Shown: positions 63,019 to 64,000 of the stretch, one piece after another | Numbering within the stretch: position 1 is the stretch's first letter | How the letters are laid out: the number at the start of each line of letters is the position of its first letter | DNA from: Hyphomicrobiales bacterium | GTDB taxonomy: Bacteria > Pseudomonadota > Alphaproteobacteria > Rhizobiales > Beijerinckiaceae | Assembly: GCA_019247605.1 (NCBI GenBank) | Contig: JAFBAS010000023.1 | Span: forward strand, 1-64,000 | Direction of reading: 5' to 3' | DNA: 64,000 nucleotides | Program-made: the position numbers and the translations under genes | The notes under the pieces: generated by a model | What the model was told of the DNA's origin: nothing | Seen by the model: only the letters and a program-made list of their open reading frames with translations | Databases searched by the model: none

Positions 63019-63648
63019 ATGGAAGGCGTTACCGTCGTCGATCACCCGCTGGTCAGGCACAAGCTCTCCTTGATGCGCGACAAGCGCCGCTCGACGAAGG
63101 GCTTTCGCCAGCTCTTGAACGAGATCGGCATCCTGCTTTGTTATGAGGTGACGCGCGACCTTCCGATCGAGATGATCGAGATCGAGACGCCAATGGAGAG
63201 GATGCTGGCGCCGCAAATCGCCGGGAAGAAGCTCGTCTTCGCGCCGATCTTGCGCGCCGGCGTCGGCTTCCTCGATGGGATGCTCGAGCTCGTGCCGTCG
63301 GCCCGTGTCGCCCATATCGGCCTCTACCGGGATCCGCAGACGCTCACCGCCGTCGAATACTATTTCAAGGCGCCCCAAGACATCGCCGATCGCCTCGTCA
63401 TCATCATGGACCCGATGCTCGCCACGGGAAATTCGGCGAGCGCTGCCGCCGAGCGCCTCAAGGAGCAAGGCGCCAAGGATGTCCGTTTCGTTTGCCTTCT
63501 GGCCGCCCCGGAGGGCATCGCGAAAATGCGCTCCGATCATCCCGACATCCGCATCTGGACGGCGGCGATCGACACGAAGCTCAATGAGCATGGATATATC
63601 CTGCCCGGCCTCGGCGATGCCGGCGACCGCATGTTCGGCACCCGGTAG
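63019..63648 (+). CDS. upp: Uracil phosphoribosyltransferase
   Basis: A 209-residue type I phosphoribosyltransferase that makes UMP from uracil and PRPP. Motifs: [15 protein letters not shown], the PRPP-binding loop [17 protein letters not shown], and the C-terminal [17 protein letters not shown] uracil-binding block. ATG 63019 with GAGGAAAG upstream gives the usual length; ATG 62998 would add seven residues. It follows the DUF1688 gene by 39 bases and would supply UMP, the substrate proposed for the URC route, as well as salvage uracil. Confidence 0.95.
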   Translation: MEGVTVVDHPLVRHKLSLMRDKRRSTKGFRQLLNEIGILLCYEVTRDLPIEMIEIETPMERMLAPQIAGKKLVFAPILRAGVGFLDGMLELVPSARVAHIGLYRDPQTLTAVEYYFKAPQDIADRLVIIMDPMLATGNSASAAAERLKEQGAKDVRFVCLLAAPEGIAKMRSDHPDIRIWTAAIDTKLNEHGYILPGLGDAGDRMFGTR

Positions 63649-63735
63649 GACCCTCTGTCTCGAGACGCGAATGGACCTGCCCCCTCATGCACTTCTTGCC
63701 TTGCGGCCAGGAGTGCATCTCTCGTCACCCCCCGT

Positions 63736-64000
63736 CTACGCTCCGCTTTTCTTGGTGCGCTTTCTCGCGGCCTTCGCGGCAAGGAAGCTATCCATCGCAA
63801 GCTTCGGCTCCGGCGTCTGCCAGGCTTCCACGAAAGCCTCGATGCCGGTGTTCACGGCGTCGGCTGGAGCGAGCCTTTCCCAATCGAGGATGAGGCGTTT
63901 TTGTAAGGCGATCACCTTTGGGCCGCAGGCCAGGACCGCCCCGATCCATTCGTCGAGCGCCGCATCCAACTCCTCGTCTGGAACGACCCGCTCGAGGAAG
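63736..64000 (-). CDS. Enoyl-CoA hydratase/crotonase family protein (C-terminal part)
   Basis: The last 87 or so codons of a gene whose 5' part lies beyond the right edge. The frame reads FLERVVPDEELDAALDEWIGAVLACGPKVIALQKRLILDWERLAPADAVNTGIEAFVEAW, the usual C-terminal helical region of crotonase-fold enzymes, and ends in a Lys-rich tail. The first ATG seen inside the window (63969) is internal. The catalytic glutamates are outside, so the exact reaction cannot be read. Confidence 0.8.
   Translation of the reverse strand, partial: FLERVVPDEELDAALDEWIGAVLACGPKVIALQKRLILDWERLAPADAVNTGIEAFVEAWQTPEPKLAMDSFLAAKAARKRTKKSGA

Noticed and set aside
1-64000. CRISPR arrays, tRNA genes, insertion sequences, prophage
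   Set aside because: Intergenic regions were read for regular repeats, cloverleaf arms and transposase or phage genes; none was convincing.

Overview
The window is high-GC DNA from an alphaproteobacterium, most likely of the order Hyphomicrobiales (Rhizobiales). The 5' end of a 16S rRNA gene at the left edge has an alphaproteobacterial start. It is joined by a MucR-family regulator, a lexA gene preceded by the alphaproteobacterial GAAC-N7-GAAC SOS box, E. coli YfdW-like oxalate genes and a rhizobial-type core block (gatCA, ruvX, pyrBC, plsY, dprA, topA, rnr). Genus cannot be fixed from the window; a Beijerinckiaceae-like organism is a guess.

Layout. 1-0.5 kb: start of an rrn operon reading out of the window, with a good promoter. 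0.7-8.7 kb: envelope and general genes (M23 peptidase, CobW-type GTPase, D-Ala-D-Ala carboxypeptidase, EamA transporter, DUF2147 protein, glutathione transferase, small exported protein). 8.8-13.4 kb: FAD monooxygenase, then gatC-gatA with a coupled small membrane protein, and a UPF0173 hydrolase. 13.5-30.6 kb: core replication, recombination and pyrimidine block (ruvX, dprA-plsY-pyrC-pyrB, aidB, a 48-residue DUF3096 protein, topA, rnr). A glycine-rich autotransporter is inserted between topA and rnr. 30.7-41.7 kb: small unknowns, a KaiC-like ATPase translationally coupled to a hybrid histidine kinase, an orphan solute-binding protein, a 1015-residue protein built from two tandem TPR/glycosyltransferase-like modules, and a DUF2277 protein. 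41.8-42.6 kb: lexA.

42.7-54.5 kb is the most distinctive part: ten genes all on the minus strand. In transcription order they are an Ldh-family dehydrogenase, a plant SABATH-like carboxyl methyltransferase, a 560-residue unknown, a DUF3726 protein, an M19 peptidase homologue, an EthD-type protein, a GntR/FCD regulator, a thiamine-diphosphate enzyme, formyl-CoA:oxalate CoA-transferase with a histone-like N-terminal extension, and an oxalate/formate antiporter-like MFS protein. The thiamine enzyme resembles 2-hydroxyacyl-CoA lyase/acetolactate-synthase-like proteins more than classical oxalyl-CoA decarboxylase. CoA transfer followed by C-C cleavage to formyl-CoA would make a CoA-recycling acid degradation route, and the upstream four-gene coupled module may feed it or be separate.

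54.7-64 kb: cell-envelope and nucleoid-related genes (glycine-zipper exported protein, DUF6496 basic protein, L,D-transpeptidase, MucR), lipid genes (cyclopropane fatty acid synthase, SDR), a trans-editing AlaX protein, a uracil-catabolism pair (DUF1688/URC4 and upp), and the 3' end of an enoyl-CoA hydratase gene. I saw no tRNA gene, CRISPR array, insertion sequence or prophage. All assignments come from reading the sequence and remembered family features; no database search was run.
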